From assembly GCA_018223105.1 (NCBI GenBank), contig JAAEYY010000023.1:5307-48797 (forward strand): a stretch of 43,491 bases of DNA. The letters run 5' to 3'. The translations under genes were made by a program, and so were the position numbers. Of the stretch, positions 18,352 through 26,350 are shown one piece after another; the first letter of the stretch is position 1, and every line of letters begins with the position of its first letter. Source of the stretch: a bacterium. GTDB lineage: Bacteria; Bacteroidota; Bacteroidia; NS11-12g; UBA9320. The notes under the pieces are model-generated. The model did not search any database, was not told the DNA's origin, and worked only from the letters and a program-made list of their open reading frames with translations.

Positions 18352-20690
18352 ATCAGTTGTAATTTTTTTGCTTTGAATCTCACAAGTAATGCATCAAATG
18401 CCACTACGGTTATCGAGCTTACCGGCATTAGAATTGCTGCAACCACAGGAGTTAAATGACCTGTAACAGCAAATGCCAATCCCACTATGTTGTAGCTCAA
18501 TGAAAAAATGAGACTCCATTTCAAAATTCTATTTGAGTACTTTGCTAATTTGAACAGGGAAGGCAACTTGGTCCATTTTTCACTCACCAGTACCGCATCA
18601 GCTCCGGGATAGAAGTCATTCAGGCTATCGGTAAGTGCTATTCCAAAGTTTGAGGCAGAAAGGCCAAGGCTATCGTTCATACCATCTCCGATCATGCTCA
18701 CTGTTGCATTCTTCTGAAGACTTTCGATAGCTGCCTTTTTATCCTTTGGTTTCTGATTGAAGTTCATCATCATCCAATTGGGGTACATATCTTCAAGCCT
18801 GTGTTTCTCAGAAGCGTTATCGCCACTTAAAAGCGCCTGTTTATAATCTTGACCAATTGCATTTATTACCTGTGGTGCATCTTCCCTGTAACTTTGATCG
18901 AAGTAAAAAATACCTTTAAAGTCTCCGTCAATTTCAACTGCAACACAAGACGCATTTTCTTGAATCTGGGCATTGGAATTTAGCCAATTAGGTGCCCCTA
19001 GCTTTATACTTGAAGCACCAGAATCAGCAATTAAACCTCTACCAATAATTTCGTTGAAATTTGAAATTTCAACCGTATTAACACCATGAAGATGTTGAAC
19101 CAAAGCATGACTCAAAGGATGAGTGCTTTGTTGACTAACAGAATAAATTAGGCTATTATGTAAGGGGCTTAGTGCTTTACCTTCATATCTAACGCCTTGT
19201 TGATTTTTAGTGGTTAGGGTTCCTGTTTTATCCCAAACCACTATATCAGTCGCGGCCATTGTTGATATGGCCTCTGCCTGCTTAACAAAAAAGTCATTTC
19301 TTGAAAAAACCCTTAAAATATTACCATAAGTGAAAGGAGCCGAAAGCGCTAATGCACAAGGACAAGCGACAATAAGTACAGCACTGGTAATAAAAAGTGC
19401 TCTTGAAGGATCTAATACTGCCCAAATGACTCCTGAAACAATTGCAATTGCCAGCACAACCCAAGTAAAATACTTGCTTACCTTATTGGTCCATTTACTT
19501 TCAAAGGATTTTTGAGATTCACTGCGCCATGCGGACCACAATTTGTTCTCATCGGGTTTATCGAGTAAGCCAATAGTTATTTGCCCTGTAAGCTGTCGCC
19601 CACCGGCAAAAACATCATCCATAGTTTCCACTTTTACCGGAATTTGCTCACCCGAAATGAAGGAGTAATCAATAGAAGCTTCCCTGCTAAGCAAAACAGC
19701 ATCTACCGGAATTACTTCATTGTTTTTAACTAATATTCGGTCTCCTTTTCTTAGATCAGAAATTCGAGACCATTCAAACTCACTTTCATTGCTTACCCGT
19801 CTAACTAGTAAAGGAATAAACTCCTCTAAATCTCTTTTATAAGATACCTGATCGTAAATTTTACTCTGAAACCATCTACCAACCAATAAAAAGAATATCA
19901 AGCCGGAAAGTGAATCCAGGTACCCATGTCCTGTACCGCTTAAGATTTCATATAAACTCCATAGCCATAAACTCACGATTCCAATAGCAATTGGGATATG
20001 GATGTGGGCTTTATTGTTAATAGCCGCTTTATACGCCGACTCCAGATACTCTCTACCGGAATAAACTACAAGAGGTAAACTTAATGCGACTGAAAGTCCC
20101 ATAAAAATAACGTTGAAAAATGGGTCCTCAAGTGCTTTTAATCCGAAATAGTGCGGCATGCTGTACAGCATGATATTTCCGAAACAGAAACCGGCAAAGG
20201 CCATTTTAAATAGCATGGAACGATGCCTCTTTTTATCAGCTTGTGCATCGAGTTTACTTGTGCTAATTTGAGGTGGATATCCCAGATTATCTAAAAGCTG
20301 AGCCAATTGTGAAAGCGGCAAAGCTTTATCTGCCCAGACGGTGCAGGTTTTAGTTTCAAAGTTTACCGCGGTTCTGTGAACCAATGGTTGAAATGCGGGA
20401 AGATCTTCCAAAAGCTCTACACATGAAGCACAATGAATTTCGGGAAGAGAGATGCTAATTTTATACAGCTTATCATTTTGAAAATCCAGAAGTTTTGAGA
20501 AGAGATCAGGATGATCGAACTGCTTATACTTGAGAGCAACATCTTCATTCTGGTTTTTAAGCTTAGAAACAACATCATCAAGCGTAGCGCAACCATAACA
20601 ACAATAGCTCTGATGATTTATAACGATCAGATTATCATCGCATTCGGAGGCGCAATATTTACATTTAATTGATGTTGTGTTTTCTAACAT
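18348..20690 (-). CDS. ccoI: CcoI/FixI-type copper-transporting P1B ATPase
   Basis: A 780-aa copper ATPase. The N terminus has a Cys-rich metal site (CKYCASEC and CCYGC within residues 10-34), then a heavy-metal-associated domain with CASC (87-90). The membrane CPC motif (CPCALALSAP), the phosphorylation site DKTGTLT, HPLSHAL and GDGMNDSLGLSASNFGIAL are all intact. CcoI exports copper needed to build the CuB centre of cbb3 oxidase. It is the first gene of the cco operon. A Crp/Fnr-like inverted repeat lies eight bases before its ATG. Confidence 0.95.
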   Translation of the reverse strand: MLENTTSIKCKYCASECDDNLIVINHQSYCCYGCATLDDVVSKLKNQNEDVALKYKQFDHPDLFSKLLDFQNDKLYKISISLPEIHCASCVELLEDLPAFQPLVHRTAVNFETKTCTVWADKALPLSQLAQLLDNLGYPPQISTSKLDAQADKKRHRSMLFKMAFAGFCFGNIMLYSMPHYFGLKALEDPFFNVIFMGLSVALSLPLVVYSGREYLESAYKAAINNKAHIHIPIAIGIVSLWLWSLYEILSGTGHGYLDSLSGLIFFLLVGRWFQSKIYDQVSYKRDLEEFIPLLVRRVSNESEFEWSRISDLRKGDRILVKNNEVIPVDAVLLSREASIDYSFISGEQIPVKVETMDDVFAGGRQLTGQITIGLLDKPDENKLWSAWRSESQKSFESKWTNKVSKYFTWVVLAIAIVSGVIWAVLDPSRALFITSAVLIVACPCALALSAPFTYGNILRVFSRNDFFVKQAEAISTMAATDIVVWDKTGTLTTKNQQGVRYEGKALSPLHNSLIYSVSQQSTHPLSHALVQHLHGVNTVEISNFNEIIGRGLIADSGASSIKLGAPNWLNSNAQIQENASCVAVEIDGDFKGIFYFDQSYREDAPQVINAIGQDYKQALLSGDNASEKHRLEDMYPNWMMMNFNQKPKDKKAAIESLQKNATVSMIGDGMNDSLGLSASNFGIALTDSLNDFYPGADAVLVSEKWTKLPSLFKLAKYSNRILKWSLIFSLSYNIVGLAFAVTGHLTPVVAAILMPVSSITVVAFDALLVRFKAKKLQLI

Positions 20691-20697
20691 TTCCTAC

Positions 20698-20711
20698 ATG
20701 ACAAATGTCAT
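20698..20711. promoter_or_regulatory. Crp/Fnr-family-like operator upstream of ccoI
   Basis: ATGACAAATGTCAT is a perfect inverted repeat (ATGACA, two-base spacer, TGTCAT). It fits the Crp/Fnr superfamily layout TTGAC-N4-GTCAA except at the outermost base of each half. It lies in the 68-base gap between the UspA gene and ccoI, close to the ATG, so it could repress or position a nearby promoter. The REC-Crp regulator encoded 3 kb upstream is the obvious candidate. Confidence 0.45.
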
Positions 20712-20758
20712 ACAGGAAGGTGGGCCGAAAACTGACCCTGCTCATGTAAGCATATGAT

Positions 20759-21547
20759 TTAAGACCGAACCGGAATAACCAGAATTGGTACTTGGGTATT
20801 ACTGCATATAGATTTGGTTATGCTTCGGTTAAATAGGTAATCAAACATTGAATTGTGGTGATGAAATAAGACCAAAAGGTCAACTACATTATTATCTATA
20901 TACGAATTTATTCCCTCAACAACTGACTTATTTCTTTCAATATGAACATTGATTTGGTAACCGCCAAATGGTTGATTCTTTGGAGCTTTTGCATCTCCTT
21001 TTGTATCTACAAATAGACTTGTAAGAGAAGGGCGAATGAGCTCCATATCTTTTAAATATTTCAAGACTTGCTCGTTCTTTTCCACGTTCAAATCATCAGT
21101 GGCAATTACAACATTGTTGATTGAGTCAAACTCGCCATACGGAATTGCTAAAACAGGAACTTTAGAGTGCCGTATCATACCTTCTGTTACTGAGCCCATT
21201 AATTTAGAAGCCACATTAGTTTCTCCTTTGGTACCCATAACAATTAGGTTAGCATGCCAAGCTTCAATTTCATTGTTTACCCAATCTTTCAAATATCCAA
21301 AGCGAATACTTGTTTCCGGCTCTGCCTTGTAAGTTTCAGAGATATACTCTAACTCCCTTTGCATTGCCTCATCAGCATCCTTGCGCATCAGGTCGTCTAT
21401 TCGAATTAAAACCCCGGATGTCGAGGCCGGAGCTTTCACTGTATGCACTAATTTCACTTGATTCTGACTCCCCTTAAAATGAGAGAAAACATAATCAATT
21501 GCTACACGCGCATTATCCGAAAAATCAGTTGGAATAAGTATTTTCAT
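20759..21547 (-). CDS. universal stress protein, tandem UspA domains
   Basis: A 262-aa protein with two UspA-like folds. It starts MKILIPTDFSDNARVAIDYV, the canonical first strand and helix. The first half ends in a nucleotide-binding loop (GTKGETNVASKLMGSVTEGMI then HSKVPVLAIP), while the second half is divergent but ends with NTQVPILVIPV. The ATP-binding type loop is present only in the first domain. Tandem Usps commonly sit next to cbb3 genes and respond to low oxygen and stasis. It lies 9 bases from the gene upstream. Confidence 0.9.
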   Translation of the reverse strand: MKILIPTDFSDNARVAIDYVFSHFKGSQNQVKLVHTVKAPASTSGVLIRIDDLMRKDADEAMQRELEYISETYKAEPETSIRFGYLKDWVNNEIEAWHANLIVMGTKGETNVASKLMGSVTEGMIRHSKVPVLAIPYGEFDSINNVVIATDDLNVEKNEQVLKYLKDMELIRPSLTSLFVDTKGDAKAPKNQPFGGYQINVHIERNKSVVEGINSYIDNNVVDLLVLFHHHNSMFDYLFNRSITKSICSNTQVPILVIPVRS

Positions 21548-21556
21548 ATTTTAAAA

Positions 21557-21919
21557 TCAAGAACCTTGACCAGATAACTCCATTTGTTCGCCTAAGGTGT
21601 AGTGATCAGTAGTTGTTGTTTCAATCCAACTCCTGCCCATCTTGCGAAATACCTGTACGTTCAATTTATGTTGTGAAAATAATGCTTCAACCTCGTTTAC
21701 ACGCAAATTCTCATTTAAACTTATTTCAAAACCTGAAAAGTTGGATACAAGCTCATTAATTTTAACAGGATTATCAATCATATCTTTTTTGGGAGAACCC
21801 TCAAGATCATCATGACTGTGCTTAAAAAATTCAATTTTTAGTCCTGGGAAGTTCTCGCTAAACTGCTCTTTAACTTCAGAGGTTTTAACATCTCCTGAAA
21901 TACTGATTATTGTGTCCAT
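21557..21919 (-). CDS. hypothetical protein in the Usp/cbb3 cluster
   Basis: A 120-aa soluble protein that I do not recognise. It starts MDTIISISGDVKTSEVKEQF and has an alternating strand/helix pattern in two similar halves (about 1-35 and 60-100). A basic-aromatic segment FRKMGRSWIETT precedes a polar tail. No signal peptide is seen. It sits between a coiled-coil protein and a UspA gene with only 1 and 9 bases between frames, so it belongs to the stress/respiration operon. Confidence 0.65.
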   Translation of the reverse strand: MDTIISISGDVKTSEVKEQFSENFPGLKIEFFKHSHDDLEGSPKKDMIDNPVKINELVSNFSGFEISLNENLRVNEVEALFSQHKLNVQVFRKMGRSWIETTTTDHYTLGEQMELSGQGS

Positions 21920-21920
21920 G

Positions 21921-22301
21921 TTATAAAACTTCAGATAGGTACTTATTAAAATTGGATTTCATTTCATCAAAAATCTCATTAAAACGGCTCATTCTATCTT
22001 CAAGATCTTGATTTACTTCGAGTTTACGATGATCGGTTGCTACGTTGTTCTCTTTCGCATTATTAACAATCCTATTTTCATCCTCATTAATATCATGAAG
22101 CAATTGATCTATTACCTCTTTCTCTCTGATGAATTGATTTTGGAATTGCTCCAATGGCGCTAAAACCTCTTGTTTTGTGTTTGATCTCACAACCTCCATA
22201 AGTCGGTTGTTGAAGCTTTGAATTTCGTCTTTTGCAAAATTTAACTGCGTAGACCATTCCTTGTGGTCGTTATGCAATTCTGATATATACTTTTCTTTCA
22301 T
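21921..22301 (-). CDS. hypothetical coiled-coil protein
   Basis: A 126-aa, highly charged, almost entirely helical protein with no Cys and no membrane segment. Heptad-like spacing runs through most of its length (for example LNFAKDEIQSFNNRLMEVV and REKEVIDQLLHDI). It resembles small stress-linked helical proteins but I cannot name a family. It is separated by two bases from the upstream UspA gene and by one base from the next, so it is co-expressed with them. Confidence 0.65.
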   Translation of the reverse strand: MKEKYISELHNDHKEWSTQLNFAKDEIQSFNNRLMEVVRSNTKQEVLAPLEQFQNQFIREKEVIDQLLHDINEDENRIVNNAKENNVATDHRKLEVNQDLEDRMSRFNEIFDEMKSNFNKYLSEVL

Positions 22302-22303
22302 GT

Positions 22304-23098
22304 TTATTTATTTAAAATTAAAACCGGAATATGTACTGAACCCAGCACCTGCTTTATCGTTGATCTCTTAAATATCCTTTCAAAAAGAGATTTATGAGTT
22401 TGTCTAAGAACAATCATATCCATGTCTTTTTGCTCGAGGTACTGCTGAATCCCAGTCTCCGGAGAAGCCGCATGAATATTAATTTCTTTAATTCCACCTT
22501 CATCTGATATGATTTCAAAATCAAAATCTTTTGCATCCGGTATTACTGAAATAACATGTATTTCAGGTTTTGAATTATGAGTTATATTGAAGATAGTAGA
22601 TAGTGAATCTTCATTTCCAACATGAGCAGGAACTGCCAAAGCAACTCTATTAAACTCTTGGTATTTAGAGTCCATTGGAATTACTAAACCGGGAAAGTCT
22701 TGCTTCTTCATGGTTTCATAGCTTATAGACCCTAAAAATCTATTTATAGCATTTGATTCACCATGAGAGCCCATAATGATTAAATCACAATCATTCTGAT
22801 GCGCAAATTCTGTGATTTTCTCTTGAATATTACCAAAAACAACCTCTCCTTTTAACTTTTGAGATGTCTCCAACCTTTCAAACAGAGCTTCCATCTTCTG
22901 TTCTGCAAATTTTGACTGAGTATCCATCATTTCCTTCAGAACATCTGCCGGAGAATAGACTTCAACAACGGGTATATTCTGAACATTGACAAATATCAAT
23001 TCCGACCCCATTTCTTCTGCGAACCTCAGTGCATACTCAGCAGCATTAAAAGCGCATTCTGAGAAATCTGTTGGACATAGAATCTTATTTACTATCAT
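22304..23098 (-). CDS. universal stress protein, tandem UspA domains
   Basis: A 264-aa protein with a UspA fold starting MIVNKILCPTDFSECAFNAAEYAL. The first domain has a complete nucleotide-loop region (IMGSHGESNAINRFLGSISYETM followed by DFPGLVIPM). The second domain is more divergent and ends GSVHIPVLILNK. It is distinct from, but paralogous to, the Usp at 20759-21547. Its ATG overlaps the stop of the rhodanese-like gene by 4 bases. Confidence 0.9.
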   Translation of the reverse strand: MIVNKILCPTDFSECAFNAAEYALRFAEEMGSELIFVNVQNIPVVEVYSPADVLKEMMDTQSKFAEQKMEALFERLETSQKLKGEVVFGNIQEKITEFAHQNDCDLIIMGSHGESNAINRFLGSISYETMKKQDFPGLVIPMDSKYQEFNRVALAVPAHVGNEDSLSTIFNITHNSKPEIHVISVIPDAKDFDFEIISDEGGIKEINIHAASPETGIQQYLEQKDMDMIVLRQTHKSLFERIFKRSTIKQVLGSVHIPVLILNK

Positions 23099-23412
23099 AA
23101 TGCATTCTTCTTTAATTGATACAGCTGATCGAAGCCTGAGTCGCTTAGCAGCCTTATTACTCCTTTGCTCCGACTTAAATCGTTAGAGTATATTAGAATG
23201 GGCTGTTTTCTATCTAAAGACAAGACAAACTCAGAAAAATTCTGAGCATATAAATCTAAGGGAACTGCATTCTTCAATTGGTGCAAGGCCCTATCAGCTT
23301 TATCTCTTAAGTCTAGAATTAAGCCCTGATTTTCGGTTTTTAATTCAAACTCTTGCTCATCTTTAATTATACGCACCATTTTTTCCAATGTACTTATACA
23401 AAGATGGAACAT
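23095..23412 (-). CDS. rhodanese-like protein without catalytic cysteine
   Basis: The protein has up to 105 aa; an internal ATG at 23379 would give 94 aa and may be the true start. It follows the rhodanese plan: GLILDLRDKAD, an amphipathic stretch, KNAVPLDLY, then PILIYSNDLSRSKGVIRLLSDSGFDQLYQLK. In an active rhodanese the loop reads YC-x-x-G-x-RS; here the Cys position is Ser, so sulfur transfer is not expected. It probably binds or signals rather than catalyses. It is the first gene after the REC-Crp regulator, and a 17-base palindrome precedes it. Confidence 0.65.
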   Translation of the reverse strand: MFHLCISTLEKMVRIIKDEQEFELKTENQGLILDLRDKADRALHQLKNAVPLDLYAQNFSEFVLSLDRKQPILIYSNDLSRSKGVIRLLSDSGFDQLYQLKKNAL

Positions 23413-23435
23413 GGGAATAGAGCAAGAACGGGCTT

Positions 23436-23452
23436 ATATCAAGTTTTGATAT
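23436..23452. promoter_or_regulatory. 17-base palindrome upstream of the rhodanese-Usp operon
   Basis: ATATCAA-GTT-TTGATAT is a perfect inverted repeat in the 48-base gap between the REC-Crp gene and the rhodanese-like gene. It begins 24 bases upstream of the latter's first possible start codon. It could be an operator for this five-gene stress operon. It differs from the box before ccoI, so a common regulator cannot be assumed. Confidence 0.4.
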
Positions 23453-23460
23453 GATTTTGA

Positions 23461-24477
23461 TCAATAAGGCATGGATCCGAGCTTTTTATGATCCAGGATC
23501 TTGATTTCGGAACCATGAACATCAATTAGACCATCAGATTTAAACTCAGATAGCATCCGTATCGCTGTTTCAACTGAAGTACCTGCCATCGAAGCAAGTG
23601 TTTCTCGTGAAACTTTAATCTTTACAGGATCATTTTCCTTATATGTAGCCCTTAGTTCTAAAAGTGATTTCGCTATTCTTTTCCTCACAGATTCATACGC
23701 TAAATCAAGGATCTTATGTTCTTTAATTAATAAATTACTGGCTAATAATTTGATGAATATAGAAGTCCATTCGGAGTCGGTAGCCAGCATTTCAGAAAAA
23801 TTTTCTGCGGGAATAAACCAAATCTCACAATCTTCGAGGCATTCTGCAGTATTGCTATGATCTGAATTGTTGAGCAAAGGCCAGTAGCCAAAATAATCCT
23901 CGTCTGAACAAAGGTCTACCACAATTTCTTTCCCATCTCTATTCATTTTAGTGATCTTCACTTTTCCAGACTTCAGATAATATGCGTAGAGCGCCGAATC
24001 ATCTTCTCTATACACAATGTCTTTCGCAGCAAAATGCTTTACTACCTTATTTTTAAAGATATCTTTATGCAGTTCTGCCGGTGTTGCAATGCTATTCCTT
24101 CTTTGAACTTTGTTCAAGCGGTTATTAATAGCATTCAATAAATCGGTTTCATCAAAAGGTTTTGTGATATAATCATCCGCACCAAGATTCATTCCTTTCC
24201 TCAGATCTGACTTCTCCGCCTTTGCGGTAAGAAAAATAAAAGGAATGTTTACAGTACTTTCATTCTTCGAGAGAATATGAAGTACACCATAGCCATCTAA
24301 TTCAGGCATCATAATATCGCATAGCACTAGATCCGGCAATGAATCTATTGCCATTCTCGCCCCTTCTTTGCCATTAGACGCTTGTAAGGTCTCATATCCA
24401 TCTAATTCAAGTATTTCCGAGATATTCTCTCTAATATCTTGATTATCTTCTATTATCAGAATCTTCTTTGCCGTCAT
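23461..24477 (-). CDS. response regulator: receiver domain fused to a Crp/Fnr-type DNA-binding module
   Basis: A 338-aa protein. Residues 1-120 are a receiver domain with acidic pocket IIEDN, phospho-acceptor Asp54 (CDIMMPELDG) and Lys106 (TKPF). Residues about 140-250 form a cyclic-nucleotide-binding-like beta roll (YYLKSGKVKI, GKEIVVDLCSDEDYFGYWPLL). Residues about 265-335 form a Crp-type winged helix with recognition segment SRETLASMAGTSVETAIRML. There is no N-terminal Cys cluster, so it is not a 4Fe-4S FNR. It overlaps the kinase gene by 35 bases and is its likely partner, joining FixJ-like input to FixK-like output. Confidence 0.92.
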   Translation of the reverse strand: MTAKKILIIEDNQDIRENISEILELDGYETLQASNGKEGARMAIDSLPDLVLCDIMMPELDGYGVLHILSKNESTVNIPFIFLTAKAEKSDLRKGMNLGADDYITKPFDETDLLNAINNRLNKVQRRNSIATPAELHKDIFKNKVVKHFAAKDIVYREDDSALYAYYLKSGKVKITKMNRDGKEIVVDLCSDEDYFGYWPLLNNSDHSNTAECLEDCEIWFIPAENFSEMLATDSEWTSIFIKLLASNLLIKEHKILDLAYESVRKRIAKSLLELRATYKENDPVKIKVSRETLASMAGTSVETAIRMLSEFKSDGLIDVHGSEIKILDHKKLGSMPY

Positions 24478-26020
24478 AGTGTATTGTAAAACTGCTTCCT
24501 TGATCTATTTTACTTGTAAAGGTTATTGTGCCACCTAAGATATCCAAATATCTCTTTACGATATTTAAACCCAAGCCGGTTCCCTGAATATTCGTTGAAT
24601 TTGAAGCGCGATAAAAGCGAGTGAATAGTTGTTGTTGATCTGCTTCTGAAATCCCAATACCATTATCTATTATCGTAATTTTTAACTCCTCAGAATCATT
24701 TGTAACTATTCGCACTTCTCCATTTTCTTTTGAGTACTTCAGCGCGTTTGAGATTAAGTTATTCAGAATGTTCCTCAAAAGGAATGGATCAATTTTTATT
24801 TCATCCTGAACATGATTTAACTCTAAAATCACATTCTGATCCGGCTTTTGCAATGCTTCATTCTCTTCAACTACATCTCGTAAAAAATCCGATAGTATTA
24901 GCTCTTGTGGATTATTTTGAACTAAACCGCCCTCAATTTTTTCGAGCGATAAAAAGTCGTTCAAGATCATGTTTAGATTTTTAACATTACTCTTAATCTT
25001 ATTTACATGGCGAATGCGCTTTTCCTGATCTTCTTCCTTATCATATCGGGCTATTAGGGAGGCTGAACTCAAAACGCTACTCAAAGGAGTTCTAAACTCA
25101 TGCGAGGCCATTGAAACAAACCTTGATTTGAGTTCATTCAATTGTTTTTCCTTATTTAATGCATTGTAAATTTCTTGTTCCGCTCTTTTTTGAGAGGTGA
25201 TATTAATCTCTACATGCAGCACTTGATCTACCGTTTGACCTGATTGATACAGAGGAACAGTTCTGGCCAAGTAAATATTATTTCTGTATGAAATTTCAAA
25301 AACTTGATACTCTCCTTCAAAGGCGTGTTCTATGTTTAATTTACATTCATCAACTACCTCTTCCGGTATTAAATCGATGTAGTTCTTGCCGACTAATTTT
25401 GAAGTATTCACACCATTATCCCTTAACTCTGCTCCCTCAATGAACACTATATTTAGATCACGGTCTAAAACGGAAATTGTACCATTAGGAAAGTTGGTAG
25501 CTATTGCCTCGTACAGTTGCTGGGAATCAACTAGCGCCTTTTGAGCTTCTTCTTTCAATTGAATTTCTTGCTTCAAGCTCTCGGTCCTTTCTTGTACCTT
25601 CTGCTCAAGCTTTAAACTATATTCTTGAAGCTTTTCCCTGATAGCGTGTTCATAGGTAAGATCGTGTATGACTCCGGTATAATAAGTTACCCCCGAATCT
25701 GTAAACTCACTTACTGCCAAACGTATAGGAAACTTACTTCCATCTTTTTTTAGGGCCTCAACTTCTCTTCCGATTCCAATAATTTTAGCATTGCCGGTTT
25801 TCTGGTAATTTGTGAGGTATGAGTCATGAGCTGAATGATGAGGTTCATCCATTAACATTGAAATATTATTTCCCAACAGTTCTTCTGCAGAATAACCAAA
25901 TAGCTTCTGCCCTGCCTGATTTACATCGATAATGATTCCCCGGGTGTTAATCACAAATATGGCATCAATAGAAGCTTTAAAAACCGATTGATATGGAGTG
26001 TGATTTACTTCGTTAGCCAT
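24443..26020 (-). CDS. FixL-like heme-PAS sensor histidine kinase
   Basis: A 525-aa soluble kinase. The first PAS domain (about 8-130) closely follows FixL: EPHHSAHDSYLTNYQKTG then IIGIGREV. This conserves the proximal heme ligand (His65) and the distal Arg (Arg85) exactly 20 residues apart, as in rhizobial FixL. A coiled coil, a second PAS (about 165-280), a HisKA box (SMASHEFRTPLS) and a complete ATPase domain (NALKYS, DNGIGIS, GTGLGLNIV) follow. Oxygen sensing is inferred from the PAS. It is first in the minus-strand block upstream of the cbb3 genes. Confidence 0.9.
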   Translation of the reverse strand: MANEVNHTPYQSVFKASIDAIFVINTRGIIIDVNQAGQKLFGYSAEELLGNNISMLMDEPHHSAHDSYLTNYQKTGNAKIIGIGREVEALKKDGSKFPIRLAVSEFTDSGVTYYTGVIHDLTYEHAIREKLQEYSLKLEQKVQERTESLKQEIQLKEEAQKALVDSQQLYEAIATNFPNGTISVLDRDLNIVFIEGAELRDNGVNTSKLVGKNYIDLIPEEVVDECKLNIEHAFEGEYQVFEISYRNNIYLARTVPLYQSGQTVDQVLHVEINITSQKRAEQEIYNALNKEKQLNELKSRFVSMASHEFRTPLSSVLSSASLIARYDKEEDQEKRIRHVNKIKSNVKNLNMILNDFLSLEKIEGGLVQNNPQELILSDFLRDVVEENEALQKPDQNVILELNHVQDEIKIDPFLLRNILNNLISNALKYSKENGEVRIVTNDSEELKITIIDNGIGISEADQQQLFTRFYRASNSTNIQGTGLGLNIVKRYLDILGGTITFTSKIDQGSSFTIHYDGKEDSDNRR

Positions 26021-26350
26021 AAGCCTTCGAAATAAAATAAAAAGTAGAGGAATTGGCTAAAAGCATTGAATAAAATTAAAGTAGAGGGCTAAATACTGGC
26101 AATTTGAAACATGGAGGAATTTTCATGATCTGTTTTCTCATGTTTGAACATTGATGTTGGGCGTTTCTGGGTGAGGCGTGGTGTGTGAAGTCAAACATGC
26201 CAGCCCAAAACCAAATCACGCGTCGTTTTTAGATAACGTGTCCGGACACGTTATCTAAAAACGACGCGTAGATCAAGATTAAATACACGCTCGCTAGAAT
26301 CAAGCCCAAAACAGTAGCAATATGTCCTCACCAATTCTCATCTTTAATCC
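26021..26350. other. 330-base non-coding region with repeats between the FixL-like and RAYT-like genes
   Basis: No gene is seen. It holds an imperfect direct repeat beginning AAAGTAGAGG (26041-26050 and 26078-26087), next to the kinase start. It also has crossing inverted repeats CATGTTTGA/TCAAACATG (26139-26147, 26191-26199) and TTGGGC/GCCCAA (26157-26162, 26203-26208), and the 52-base palindrome at 26218-26269. Confidence 0.6.
26218..26269. repeat. perfect 52-base palindrome next to the RAYT-like gene
   Basis: Each 26-base arm is the exact reverse complement of the other, with no spacer and the centre TCCGGA at 26241-26246. The inner 26 bases recur at 42878-42903. It lies 81 bases upstream of the RAYT-like gene, which suggests a REP-like substrate of that family. 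It could extrude as a cruciform or act as a bidirectional transcription stop. Confidence 0.9.

Noticed and set aside
23457..23464. TTGATCAA as an additional Fnr-type box
   Set aside because: It overlaps the stop codon of the REC-Crp gene and lacks the four-base spacer of Fnr sites.
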